Assembly (NCBI GenBank): GCA_012103505.1
Contig: WLWP01000001.1
Span: 1,550,001 to 1,614,000 of the forward strand
Direction: 5' to 3'
From: Pseudomonadales bacterium
GTDB lineage: Bacteria; Pseudomonadota; Gammaproteobacteria; Pseudomonadales; Azotimanducaceae
Length of the DNA stretch: 64,000 nt
The notes beneath the pieces were generated by a model. That model had not been told where the DNA came from, did not search any database, and worked only from the letters and a program-made list of their open reading frames with translations. Made by a program: the position numbers and the translations under genes. The first letter of the stretch is position 1, and the number at the start of each line of letters is the position of its first letter. Shown one piece after another: positions 53,251 through 61,692 of the stretch.

Positions 53251-55725
53251 TTGGATTGGATCAAACCGCTGCAGGACATCACTCTTGCAGATATCGACAC
53301 CGTCGGCGCCAAAGCGGCGCACTTAGGCGCCATGCTTCGTGCTGGTTTTCCCGTGCCTCCTGGATTCGTCATTACAACTGATGCCTTTGTTGAACATTTC
53401 GGAAACATCACAGACCCTCTCGTTCGCCCAAGTACGCCACGCCTAAATCAAGAGCTGATGGCCGCGGTCGTTGCAGGCATGGTCACCCACCTTGGAGAGG
53501 AAATAGAGGTAGCAGTTCGTAGCTCGTCGACAGAAGAAGACACGAGTTTTGCTAGCTTCGCCGGGCAACATTCGACCTATTACTTTGTACCTCCAAGCCA
53601 CCTAGACCAAGCGGTCATTGATTGTTGGTTGTCGCTTTGGTCCACCGCAGCAACCGCGTATAGACGTGGCGGTTGGGGACAAGTTGTTTCTGGGGCGCCC
53701 TTGCGGATGGCAGTCATCGTCCAAAAAATGCTACCTGCCACACGGTCTGGCGTTGCTTTCAGCCGCGATCCGGTCAGTTCGAGCACCGACACTGTCATCG
53801 AATCCTCATGGGGATTAGGCGCCGCATTGGTCGACGGGAGAGTCGCCGGTGATCAGGCGCGCGTCTCCGACGAGGGAAAACTACTCAACTACACCGTTCG
53901 AGACAAGCGCGTACAAGTTCTACATCACGCCTCCAATCATAACGCTTCGAGACTACAGCCCGTCACTCAAGCCAACCGCAACGCGGAAGTACTCTCGTCG
54001 GCTGAAGCAGAGCGGATAGCCTCTATCGCGGGTCAACTGGAAACTCTGTTCGACGCTCCTCAAGACGTGGAGTTTGCATTTGTAGACAACGACTTGTTCC
54101 TACTCCAATCCCGACCGATCACCACCCGCCCCCCAACGTACAACTTTGATGATCCGTTGGTCCTTTTTAAGCCTCTGGCGGAAAATTTCACAGAACCGTT
54201 GACGCCACTTTCCGCAGACTTGTTTGCTCAAGCACTACCTCGCCTCGGTGCGTTTGTTGACGGACGCTTGTATCTATCCCTTCGTCCTTTGCAACGCCTC
54301 ATCCCTTTTGAGATGACCGATCGAGAAACCTGCGAAATGATGTTGCTACGCGGCAATCCCCGCGACGTGAAGGTTTCATGGCCACGACTGTTAAAAAGTA
54401 TCGGTATCGGAGCTGCTTTCTACTTAGCGGACGGCGCCAACTGGCACAGGGCGGCTCGGCTTTCGCTAGACGATCTCGAGAAGTTTCGGCGCGTGGCCGA
54501 ACGTGTCAAACATCGTGAAGCGCTTTCGCTGACCCGAGCAATGCGACGACTCGTCTGGGGGCGCCATAGCTTTATGCCGACTTATCACCAAATGTTTACA
54601 TTAAACATTTCTGCAGGACGCTATTTCCTTTTCATAGGTGCGTTGGAAAATTTGGTACAGCGTTTTGCACCTGATTTTCCCGTAGCCGATCTGCCTCGAA
54701 CTTATCACGGTCGACAAGACATGCGATCCTTAGAAATGCTCGACGAGCTTTCCAACCTTGCCATGCTTCTCAATCGATCGCCCGAGCTCACCCCTATTCT
54801 CGAGACCGAGACCGCACTGCCTATCGGTCACGAATTTACAGTGGCGTATGACGATTTTATCCAAAAATATGGGCATCGCGGTCCGCGGGAGCTGGACATC
54901 GCGGCACCACGTTGGCGCGAATCGCCACGCGACCTGTTGGGTCTGCTGGTTCATGAAACTGACACAGCGGCGAACGTCGATCGATCGCACGGACAATACC
55001 TCGCTGCAAGAGATCAGCTGCACAGCCATCTCAAACCATGGCAGCGCGGTTTGGTTGATTGGCTAACAAAACGAATCACGCACTTCATCGCGCTCCGCGA
55101 GAACACGCGCTATTTTCATATTATGGCTTTCGACAGTATGCGCACCCGCGTACTAAACATCGAAAAATCTCTGTTCAACCAGAATCGGTTGGAACACGAA
55201 GGTGATATCTTCTTTCTGTTGGTCGACGAAGTTGAAGCTTTACAGGCTGGTCGCCTAGCACCGTCAGATGCGCAAGCTAAAATTAGAGCTCGACGTCGAA
55301 AATGGCAGATAGGAGCTGCTCGACGTCCGCCAGAAACAATCAACGTGGATTGGTCTGGTGAGACAGAGCCCTCGGAACTTTGGCAGTGTGCAAGCCCAGG
55401 TTCAGCCCAAGGTCTAGCGCGGGTCATTATGGACCCGAGCCAAGGGGCAGAGTTACAAGCTGGAGAAATACTGATTGCCCCCTACACGGATCCTGCGTGG
55501 ACGCCGCTCTTTCAAAAGGCAGCAGCTATCATCGTCGGCACGGGGAGCTTCTTGTCTCACGCAGGTACGGTGGCTCGCGAACTGCACGTACCTTGCTTAG
55601 TTGACGTCGCAGACTGCACCACCCTTTATAAAACAGGAGAACAGCTCATCGTCGATGCAAGCAGCTGCACCATTGAAGTGGTGCACGACGCTGATGCAGC
55701 CCGCGAGGGACGTGCAAATGATTAG
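53251..55725 (+). CDS. PEP-synthase-like phosphotransferase (rifampicin-phosphotransferase-like)
   Basis: An 824-residue protein with the order of PEP synthase and rifampicin phosphotransferase: an N-terminal ATP-grasp half (GAKAAHLGAMLRAGFPVPPGFVIT, RSSSTEEDTSFASFAGQHSTY, ESSWGLGAALVDGRVAGD, DVEFAFVDNDLFLLQSRPIT), a middle substrate domain (KYGHRGPRELDIAAPRW), and a C-terminal phosphohistidine domain GTGSFLSHAGTVARELHVPCLVDV with the swivelling histidine. It lacks the PEP-binding TIM barrel, so a small molecule other than PEP is likely phosphorylated; a rifamycin is only a possibility. The start is TTG. The stop overlaps the next gene by eight bases. Confidence 0.85.
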   Translation: MDWIKPLQDITLADIDTVGAKAAHLGAMLRAGFPVPPGFVITTDAFVEHFGNITDPLVRPSTPRLNQELMAAVVAGMVTHLGEEIEVAVRSSSTEEDTSFASFAGQHSTYYFVPPSHLDQAVIDCWLSLWSTAATAYRRGGWGQVVSGAPLRMAVIVQKMLPATRSGVAFSRDPVSSSTDTVIESSWGLGAALVDGRVAGDQARVSDEGKLLNYTVRDKRVQVLHHASNHNASRLQPVTQANRNAEVLSSAEAERIASIAGQLETLFDAPQDVEFAFVDNDLFLLQSRPITTRPPTYNFDDPLVLFKPLAENFTEPLTPLSADLFAQALPRLGAFVDGRLYLSLRPLQRLIPFEMTDRETCEMMLLRGNPRDVKVSWPRLLKSIGIGAAFYLADGANWHRAARLSLDDLEKFRRVAERVKHREALSLTRAMRRLVWGRHSFMPTYHQMFTLNISAGRYFLFIGALENLVQRFAPDFPVADLPRTYHGRQDMRSLEMLDELSNLAMLLNRSPELTPILETETALPIGHEFTVAYDDFIQKYGHRGPRELDIAAPRWRESPRDLLGLLVHETDTAANVDRSHGQYLAARDQLHSHLKPWQRGLVDWLTKRITHFIALRENTRYFHIMAFDSMRTRVLNIEKSLFNQNRLEHEGDIFFLLVDEVEALQAGRLAPSDAQAKIRARRRKWQIGAARRPPETINVDWSGETEPSELWQCASPGSAQGLARVIMDPSQGAELQAGEILIAPYTDPAWTPLFQKAAAIIVGTGSFLSHAGTVARELHVPCLVDVADCTTLYKTGEQLIVDASSCTIEVVHDADAAREGRAND

Positions 55726-56119
55726 CACCTGGTGGTATGTCCTAGTCTTTATTCTTGCACTGCCGATGTCGGTTTGGTTGCTCGCAAGTATCCTAGGGAT
55801 TCTAGACCGAAGACCAGTAACGGTCCCGCTGATCCAAATTTTGACAACGGGAGTTTTCGTTACTTTATTCTTGTTGGCCACACACCGTTCCTTCCTGATC
55901 CCGATTTCCTGTGCATTCGTCCTGGTCACCCTCCTCCATCTCGTTTCGGGAGCGGTGCTACGCAGATCTCTGGGCATTCCTACCTACAGTAGCGAACCAA
56001 GACTCGAGACTGATTGGGATCAAGATGAAAAGCACGATGATGCTAGCAATGAAGGTCTGGCAGAAGATCCAATAGAAGATCAGGGTTCAGAACAAGAAGA
56101 GGAAAAAGAACCCCGGTGA
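55718..56119 (+). CDS. Small membrane protein with acidic tail
   Basis: A 133-residue protein with about three helices in the first 90 residues (TWWYVLVFILALPMSVWLLASIL, VPLIQILTTGVFVTLFLLA, FLIPISCAFVLVTLLHLVSG) and a C-terminal tail rich in Asp and Glu (DWDQDEKHDD, EEEKEPR). I recognise no family. The ATG at 55718 with GAGGGA upstream is chosen; its first bases overlap the stop of the phosphotransferase gene (ATGATTAG), so translation is coupled and the proteins are probably functional partners. Longer in-frame starts inside the upstream gene are not used. Confidence 0.7.
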   Translation: MISTWWYVLVFILALPMSVWLLASILGILDRRPVTVPLIQILTTGVFVTLFLLATHRSFLIPISCAFVLVTLLHLVSGAVLRRSLGIPTYSSEPRLETDWDQDEKHDDASNEGLAEDPIEDQGSEQEEEKEPR

Positions 56120-56157
56120 CAGGGATCGGGGAGGGGAGGGGAAGCGAGTCACCGGGG
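56111..56157 (+). other. Hairpin with G-rich (G-quadruplex) loop at a stop codon
   Basis: A perfect 10-bp stem CCCCGGTGAC/GTCACCGGGG contains the stop codon TGA (56117-56119). The 27-base loop holds four G-runs: GGG, GGGG, GGGG, GGGG separated by three, one and one bases, which meets the canonical intramolecular G-quadruplex rule. No T-run follows, so it is not a standard terminator. Confidence 0.75.
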
Positions 56158-56284
56158 CGCTTTGAACTTGTGAACACTAGTTTGTATTCACTCGTTCGTA
56201 GTAAGTAATAGCAAAGATCTCGTTTAGTGCGAGAAGAACGCCCTACTTTCCGGTCGCTATCAGCTCTATTCGGTAGAAATGTTC

Positions 56285-57082
56285 CTATATTTTCCTCTTA
56301 ACCCATTGAATTATATAAGGATATGCAGACTTGTCTTGAGCTAAGAACATGTGTCCCCCAGCAAAGAACTTTACCTCTGAACCATCTATCTGAGATTCAA
56401 TTGCACGCATGTTCTCCGGTGGCGCCACCCCATCAAACTCGCCGCCAGCGAGTAACGTGGGCACAGTAATCTGATTCAACTTCGAAAAAGTATCGTGATC
56501 CCGCCTTGCCTCAAGCTGTTTGCGTGCACCCGAGGGGTCCCGGTCGGCACGCCTAGCCGCGACACTTAATTCTACTCGGCGCTGCCACTTTTCTGGATTC
56601 TCGGCTATCCATGCATCCGTATGTCTAGTATCCGCAACCCTTAAATGAGTCTGCGCACGTTCGATATCGGGCAAGTCTTCAATTTCATGCAGTGGATATG
56701 AGGCACCCCCAGCTCCGCCAGAAGATGTACACGCCAACACAAGTGCACTGACGCGATCCGGATGACGGATCGCAAATTCTTGACCGACCATGCCGCCGAA
56801 AGAAACGCCCACGACAGGAATCTGGTCGATTCCCAATCTGTCTAACAAACCGGCAGCATCATCCGCGTATTCAGCCATCGTAAAAGGACCGTTTGGATTT
56901 GATGTCTGACCGAGACCTCGCTGGTCATAGCAAATAACTTCGAAGGATTCAGCTAGAGGCGAATCGAACTGATTCGGCCTGTTTCTCAGATCGCCGCCAC
57001 TACCACTGATGAACAACAACCGCTCGCCGGTGCCACCAACTTCGTAGTACAGATCGATGCCGTTCACAACCGCGTGTGGCAT
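56285..57082 (-). CDS. Alpha/beta hydrolase
   Basis: A 265-residue alpha/beta hydrolase. The nucleophile elbow VGVSFGGMVGQE provides the serine, the acid is in LLAGGEFDGVAPPENM and the histidine in KFFAGGHMFLAQDK. The oxyanion segment LLFISGSGGDLRN and the YDQRGLGQT segment fit the esterase/lactonase/3-oxoadipate enol-lactonase-like group. Substrate unknown. It precedes a convergent-free CitE-like gene on the same strand with 22 bases between, so the two are likely one operon. Confidence 0.88.
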   Translation of the reverse strand: MPHAVVNGIDLYYEVGGTGERLLFISGSGGDLRNRPNQFDSPLAESFEVICYDQRGLGQTSNPNGPFTMAEYADDAAGLLDRLGIDQIPVVGVSFGGMVGQEFAIRHPDRVSALVLACTSSGGAGGASYPLHEIEDLPDIERAQTHLRVADTRHTDAWIAENPEKWQRRVELSVAARRADRDPSGARKQLEARRDHDTFSKLNQITVPTLLAGGEFDGVAPPENMRAIESQIDGSEVKFFAGGHMFLAQDKSAYPYIIQWVKRKI

Positions 57083-57104
57083 GTCAGTCTCCTCGTTTTA
57101 TCAG

Positions 57105-57959
57105 TTAACCACGCTCTTTAATGGCGTCGGCGAACGAGATAACCCGCTCCGCTGCTGCCGCGTGCAGATTCTCAATCAGTTTACCGTCTAGTACCGCAAC
57201 GCCTTTGCCGGAAGCCAGAGCAGACTGCCAAACTTCCAAGATCGAATGCGCTTCTGCAATGTCATCGTCCGAGTAGCCAAACACTTCATTGGCTATCTCT
57301 ATCTGAGAAGGGTGAATGAGTGTTTTTCCGTCAAATCCCATATTTCGTCCACCGACGCAAACTTCTCTAAGCGACGCTTCATTTTTGAAATCCAGATGCA
57401 CACCATCGAGAATATCTTTGCCTAGCAGGCGTGCGCACAACACGCACTGCTGTAGCGCGAGCGCCAAATTGTTACGATCCTCGGTGTGCTCCGCACGCAA
57501 TTCTTTGACAAGATCACTAGTACCCATAACAAGCACTTCGACTCGCGGATGATCCGCAAAACTTCTTAAATCCAGCACGCCTCGAGGCGTTTCGATCATG
57601 AGCCATATCGGCACCGTGCTGCCACCGGCACCATCGACAACTCGAAGAATTTCTTCAACTTCGTTCGAGCTTTCTATTTTCGGAAACAAAAGCGCAGCTA
57701 TATCAGCAGAAGCAAAACGTTCAACATCTGACTTACCCCACGCTGTTTGTAAGCTGTTACAGCGAACAATGAGCTCCCTATAGCCATAGCCGCCACTTTG
57801 GATCGCAGTTTCGACTTGATCACGCGCGTGCGACTTCGAATCCGGTGAAACCGCATCTTCTAGGTCAAAAATTATGCTATCGCATGCCAAATTTTTAGCT
57901 TTTTCCATCGCTCGGGCATTCGCGCCCGGCATATACAAAACAGATCGTCTCGGTCTCAC
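57105..57959 (-). CDS. HpcH/HpaI-family CoA ester lyase (CitE-like)
   Basis: A 284-residue TIM-barrel lyase of the CitE/malyl-CoA lyase family: RRSVLYMPGANARAMEKAKNLACDSIIFDLEDAVSPDSK, the metal-site LLFPKIESSNEVEEI, and PIWLMIETPRGVLDLRSFADHPRV. It would split a 3-hydroxyacyl-CoA such as citramalyl- or malyl-CoA. The GTG start at 57959 begins the family N-terminus. It is divergent from the diguanylate cyclase gene. Confidence 0.88.
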   Translation of the reverse strand: MRPRRSVLYMPGANARAMEKAKNLACDSIIFDLEDAVSPDSKSHARDQVETAIQSGGYGYRELIVRCNSLQTAWGKSDVERFASADIAALLFPKIESSNEVEEILRVVDGAGGSTVPIWLMIETPRGVLDLRSFADHPRVEVLVMGTSDLVKELRAEHTEDRNNLALALQQCVLCARLLGKDILDGVHLDFKNEASLREVCVGGRNMGFDGKTLIHPSQIEIANEVFGYSDDDIAEAHSILEVWQSALASGKGVAVLDGKLIENLHAAAAERVISFADAIKERG

Positions 57960-58125
57960 AGCGCCTTGTCCCTCACCTACGTCAATGTTTGCATGATAAA
58001 GCTATCACGCTTTCGTTATTCCTTGGCGCGATAGTGTGAACCACTTCTCGTTAGTACCGACGCGAATTTACTTACTATGTTCGGTGAAGGGAATCAGGGT
58101 ATTCGCATTGCCATAAGGTAGGAGT

Positions 58126-58863
58126 ATGCGTCTTAACTTTCGGAACAATCGAGACATTTTGCTATTTGCTGGCGTCGTCGCCGCAATCTCAAGTCTAGCC
58201 TCACTATTTGCTGTATTGGTCGTTTATCTGACAGGCGGACAACATGCTTTTCATCTTGAAAACGCGATTACCTTTGCTGGTGTAGTCCCGATGCTCATCG
58301 CGGTCCCGATCTCGTTTTGGGTCGGTAGAACGGGATTACGCTTAACGGAAGCACAAAAAAACCTTCGTCGTCTCGCTGATACCGATCCTCTGACTGGACT
58401 ACGTAACCGCCGCTCATTTTTTTCCGCTGCTAGCGAAATTGTCGCTAGCCCTGAAAGACCTTGCTCTCTGCTAGTCATCGATGCGGATCACTTTAAAGAC
58501 CTAAACGACAATTACGGCCATGCAGTGGGTGATGCGGCTCTTGTGAACATCGCCGAAGTGTTGCGCAATAGTTTTCGCGCCTCGGACCTGACATGTCGTG
58601 TCGGTGGCGAGGAATTCGCAATCTTGCTTCCCGGCATAGCTCGCGATGGAGCAATGGTCATGGCGCAGCGAGTTCTAGATTCAGTTTCAGACTCTCCAAT
58701 AGTCGCAGGTAACGCAATAATTACCTACTCAGTAAGTTGTGGCATTGCTGAAGCCGAAGCCGGAGAGGCTTTACCAGAACTCTTCAAACGCGCAGATGAC
58801 GCAATGTATCAGGCCAAGGAAGAAGGTCGAAATCGAGTGGCGCTACACGAGGCCGCTGCCTAA
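58126..58863 (+). CDS. Diguanylate cyclase
   Basis: A membrane-bound GGDEF protein of 245 residues. Two N-terminal helices (about 12-36 and 48-68) are followed by a short coiled coil and the GGDEF domain with DTDPLTGLRNRRSFF, IDADHFKDLND, and the active-site GGEEF (160-164). The inhibitory I-site RASD (151-154) lies five residues before it, so product feedback by c-di-GMP is expected. There is no periplasmic sensor domain of note. Its stop overlaps that of the convergent next gene by four bases. Confidence 0.93.
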   Translation: MRLNFRNNRDILLFAGVVAAISSLASLFAVLVVYLTGGQHAFHLENAITFAGVVPMLIAVPISFWVGRTGLRLTEAQKNLRRLADTDPLTGLRNRRSFFSAASEIVASPERPCSLLVIDADHFKDLNDNYGHAVGDAALVNIAEVLRNSFRASDLTCRVGGEEFAILLPGIARDGAMVMAQRVLDSVSDSPIVAGNAIITYSVSCGIAEAEAGEALPELFKRADDAMYQAKEEGRNRVALHEAAA

Positions 58864-59642
58864 CCCTCTTGTACCTTTTTACCTATGCCTGCTATGACTT
58901 TGCGACCAATCGGGATCAATTTCAGCAAATTGAACTGAGCATAACTTCTATCTATACGCAAAATTTCTTCACGAATGTAGGCACGTTGTTCGCGCACTAA
59001 CGCTATTTGAGCCGGATCTTGCGGATTTAGCGCAACGAGCTCATCACGCTCCGCAGCTAGGCGCCCTATTCTGTCCATGTCTGTATCGAAGTTTCTATCC
59101 TTCGCCTCGGCGCCAAATGTCTGCTTAAACAACTCAGCAAAATACTGCCCTCGCTGATCGACATCTAAATCGCTTTTAGCGCACGGCTCACGACCCGCTA
59201 AGTGTGTGGCCTCGATACAAGCCCTCGAACCATAGGTCTCGAATGCACCTGTGTGCACTCCGTTTGAAATTGCAGCCAACACAGATCGTCTAAGCGCAGC
59301 TGGATCACGCTTAGGGTGCGATTCCTCGACCGCTTCGAAGGGTATTTGCTCCCGCACAGGTTGCGGATCTGGTGAGTGCGGATCCGCAGCCGGTGCCTTG
59401 GCGGGCTCTGCAACAGCGATGGACGGCTCTTCCGGTGCGAGCGCAACTGGCTCAATCTCAGAGACCTGCCTCTGCTGGTACAACGTGATGTGCAGCTCCG
59501 GAGACCCTGCTGGCTCTGGAAGCTCTATAACGTTTATTCGTAACACGCTCAAGAAGATGCCATGCACGGCCAGACTAAAGAAAATCGCGAACAAGAATCG
59601 CTTTTTGTTAACAACCTTCAACAAACCTGCGCCACCACTCAC
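58860..59642 (-). CDS. Protein with TonB-like N-terminus and unknown C-terminal domain
   Basis: A 260-residue protein. One N-terminal helix KRFLFAIFFSLAVHGIFLSVL has the S-x-x-x-H pattern of TonB-family energy transducers, then a Pro/Ala/Glu-rich periplasmic linker (about 60-110). The C-terminal 130 residues lack the TonB C-terminal fold and instead contain two cysteines (RACIEA, REPCAKSD) and a helical coiled coil ending in KLIPIGRKVIAGIGKKV. No ExbB or ExbD gene is nearby. The GTG start at 59642 follows GAGGG. Function unknown; it may use a TonB-type motor or only the membrane anchor. Confidence 0.65.
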   Translation of the reverse strand: MSGGAGLLKVVNKKRFLFAIFFSLAVHGIFLSVLRINVIELPEPAGSPELHITLYQQRQVSEIEPVALAPEEPSIAVAEPAKAPAADPHSPDPQPVREQIPFEAVEESHPKRDPAALRRSVLAAISNGVHTGAFETYGSRACIEATHLAGREPCAKSDLDVDQRGQYFAELFKQTFGAEAKDRNFDTDMDRIGRLAAERDELVALNPQDPAQIALVREQRAYIREEILRIDRSYAQFNLLKLIPIGRKVIAGIGKKVQEG

Positions 59643-59749
59643 TGCCCTCTACCCACGATGACCATACAGCCGGTCTAACTAGAAGTGAATCTGTGTCAGA
59701 CAATAGCGCTGTGCTAGCATGCAAGGGCAGTCCTAGGGAGGGAGAAAGC

Positions 59750-60523
59750 ATGTCCAATCCATTTGATCTGAGCGATCGAGTCATTGCTATTACCGGCGCA
59801 TCGTCTGGTTTTGGCCACCACTTCGCAGGTGTTTTGGCGGCAAATGGCGCTACGGTTCTGCTGGGCGCCCGTAGAGTAGAAAAACTAGAGGATAGAGTCG
59901 CCGAAATAACCAAGGACGGTGGTAAAGCGCAGGCAAGAGCCTTAGACGTGACGCAGACAGACAGTATTCACAAGTTTATCGACGCTGCATTTGAGGAACA
60001 CGGACGGCTTGACGCAATCATAAACAATGCTGGCGTCGAAGCAGGTGCAAAAACCTACACGATGATCGATGAGACGGACTGGGACTACGTCCTCAACACC
60101 AATCTTAAGAGTGCTTGGGTCGTATCGAAGTACTATACGGAACAAGTCCTTGCACACAAACAGCCGCTTGGGAATATTGTGATGATTTCCTCCATCACTG
60201 ATACACGAACCATCAAGGGCCAATTCCCTTATGCAGTTTCAAAAGGTGCCCTCACCCGCATGACTGAGGTCATGGCGCTAGAGGCAGCACGTTACAACAT
60301 ACGAGTGAACGCCCTTGCGCCTGGTTATATCTTAACGGACGTAAGTCGTATTCTGCTCGAGAGCGATCAATCAGATGACTTTATGAAGGGCATCCCAATG
60401 CGTCGCTACGGAGAGTTTGACGATCTCGACGGTCCCATTTTGCTCCTTACATCCGATGCCTCAAAGTACATGACGGGCGCAACGATAACTGTAGACGGTG
60501 GGCACGTTTGTTCATCCCTTTGA
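59750..60523 (+). CDS. SDR family oxidoreductase
   Basis: A 257-residue classical SDR: cofactor motif TGASSGFG, NNAGVEAG, catalytic serine in VMISSITDTRTIKG, and Tyr-x3-Lys in YAVSKGALTR. The ATG at 59750 follows GGGAGGGAG; an in-frame start at 59693 is rejected as it has no ribosome-binding site. It leads the last operon of the window with the epoxide hydrolase gene 35 bases further on. The substrate is not identifiable. Confidence 0.88.
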   Translation: MSNPFDLSDRVIAITGASSGFGHHFAGVLAANGATVLLGARRVEKLEDRVAEITKDGGKAQARALDVTQTDSIHKFIDAAFEEHGRLDAIINNAGVEAGAKTYTMIDETDWDYVLNTNLKSAWVVSKYYTEQVLAHKQPLGNIVMISSITDTRTIKGQFPYAVSKGALTRMTEVMALEAARYNIRVNALAPGYILTDVSRILLESDQSDDFMKGIPMRRYGEFDDLDGPILLLTSDASKYMTGATITVDGGHVCSSL

Positions 60524-60558
60524 TCGCTATCTAACAACCATCCAACGCGGAGATAATC

Positions 60559-61692
60559 ATGCCCACTAAATTAAAAATTAGTATTAGCGACCAGGAAATT
60601 GAGGATCTACGTCTACGCCTCAAGCTCACGCGATGGCCCGAAGCAGAAACCCCAGATGATTGGAGTCAGGGCATCCCGCTTGCCTACACCAAAGAAATCG
60701 TCGACTACTGGCTCAACAAGTACGACATGCAGCGCCTGTCTAAGCGTCTTGGTGCGTATAACAACTTCATTACTGAGATCGACGGACTCGATATCCACTA
60801 CATGCATGTACGGTCAACCAATCCAAACGCCCGCCCGTTGCTGCTGACGCACGGGTGGCCAGGTTCAGTCGTCGAATTTCTAAAGGTCATTGGCCCGCTG
60901 ACCGAACCGCAGCAACATGGTGGCGATGCAAAAGACGCCTACCATCTTGTGATTCCTTCCTTACCCGGATTTGGTTGGTCTGGAAAGCCTACGAGTCCGG
61001 GATGGGGTATTCCCAAAATCGCCGTAGCTTGGGCTAAGCTCATGGCTGAGCTTGGCTATGACCGCTATTTTGCTCAAGGCGGGGATTGGGGTGCCATCGT
61101 TACGTCCGCAATCGGCGCCACCGACACAGAGCACTGTGCAGGCATCCACGTGAACATGATTGTTGTTCCACCAGATCCAACGGCTGACGATTTAACCGAT
61201 CTTGAGAAATCAGGAATAGAGGGCTTTCAGTACTACCAAGATTGGGACTCTGGCTACTCCAAACAACAGAGTACACGCCCACAAACATTAGGCTACGGGC
61301 TTGTCGACTCTCCAGCCGGCCAAGCCGCATGGATCATCGAAAAATTCTGGGCGTGGATGGATTGCGACGGAAAGCCAGAGAACATCCTCAGCAAAGACGA
61401 GCTTCTCGATAACGTGATGGTCTATTGGCTCAATGCCGCCGGGGCGTCTTCAGCGAGAATCTATTGGGAGAGTTTTGGCTCCGCAATGGCTAACCAACAG
61501 ATCGGTGTACCTATGGGTGGGACGATTTTTCCAAAGGAGATCTTCCGCACAAGCCGCAGGTTCGCGGCAAAGGTATATACGAACATTGTGCACTGGGAAG
61601 AGAAAGAAACTGGTGGGCATTTCGCTGCCTTCGAGCAACCGGAGGTCTATACAACTGAAGTACGTAACTGCTTTCGTCAAATTTCCCTATGA
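60559..61692 (+). CDS. Epoxide hydrolase with EHN domain
   Basis: A 377-residue alpha/beta hydrolase with an N-terminal EHN domain as in juvenile-hormone/microsomal-type epoxide hydrolases. The oxyanion segment HGWPGS (98-103), nucleophile D176 in QGGDWGAIVTS and base H354 in GGHFAAFEQPE are in place, and the lid region holds tyrosines. It would open an epoxide to a diol, a useful partner to the halohydrin dehalogenase encoded 16 kb away. The stop overlaps the start of the next gene by four bases (ATGA). Confidence 0.9.
   Translation: MPTKLKISISDQEIEDLRLRLKLTRWPEAETPDDWSQGIPLAYTKEIVDYWLNKYDMQRLSKRLGAYNNFITEIDGLDIHYMHVRSTNPNARPLLLTHGWPGSVVEFLKVIGPLTEPQQHGGDAKDAYHLVIPSLPGFGWSGKPTSPGWGIPKIAVAWAKLMAELGYDRYFAQGGDWGAIVTSAIGATDTEHCAGIHVNMIVVPPDPTADDLTDLEKSGIEGFQYYQDWDSGYSKQQSTRPQTLGYGLVDSPAGQAAWIIEKFWAWMDCDGKPENILSKDELLDNVMVYWLNAAGASSARIYWESFGSAMANQQIGVPMGGTIFPKEIFRTSRRFAAKVYTNIVHWEEKETGGHFAAFEQPEVYTTEVRNCFRQISL

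Noticed and set aside
53251..55725. Definite rifampicin phosphotransferase or PEP synthase
   Set aside because: The domain order fits the group, but substrate residues cannot be judged by eye, and PEP synthase needs a C-terminal barrel that is missing.
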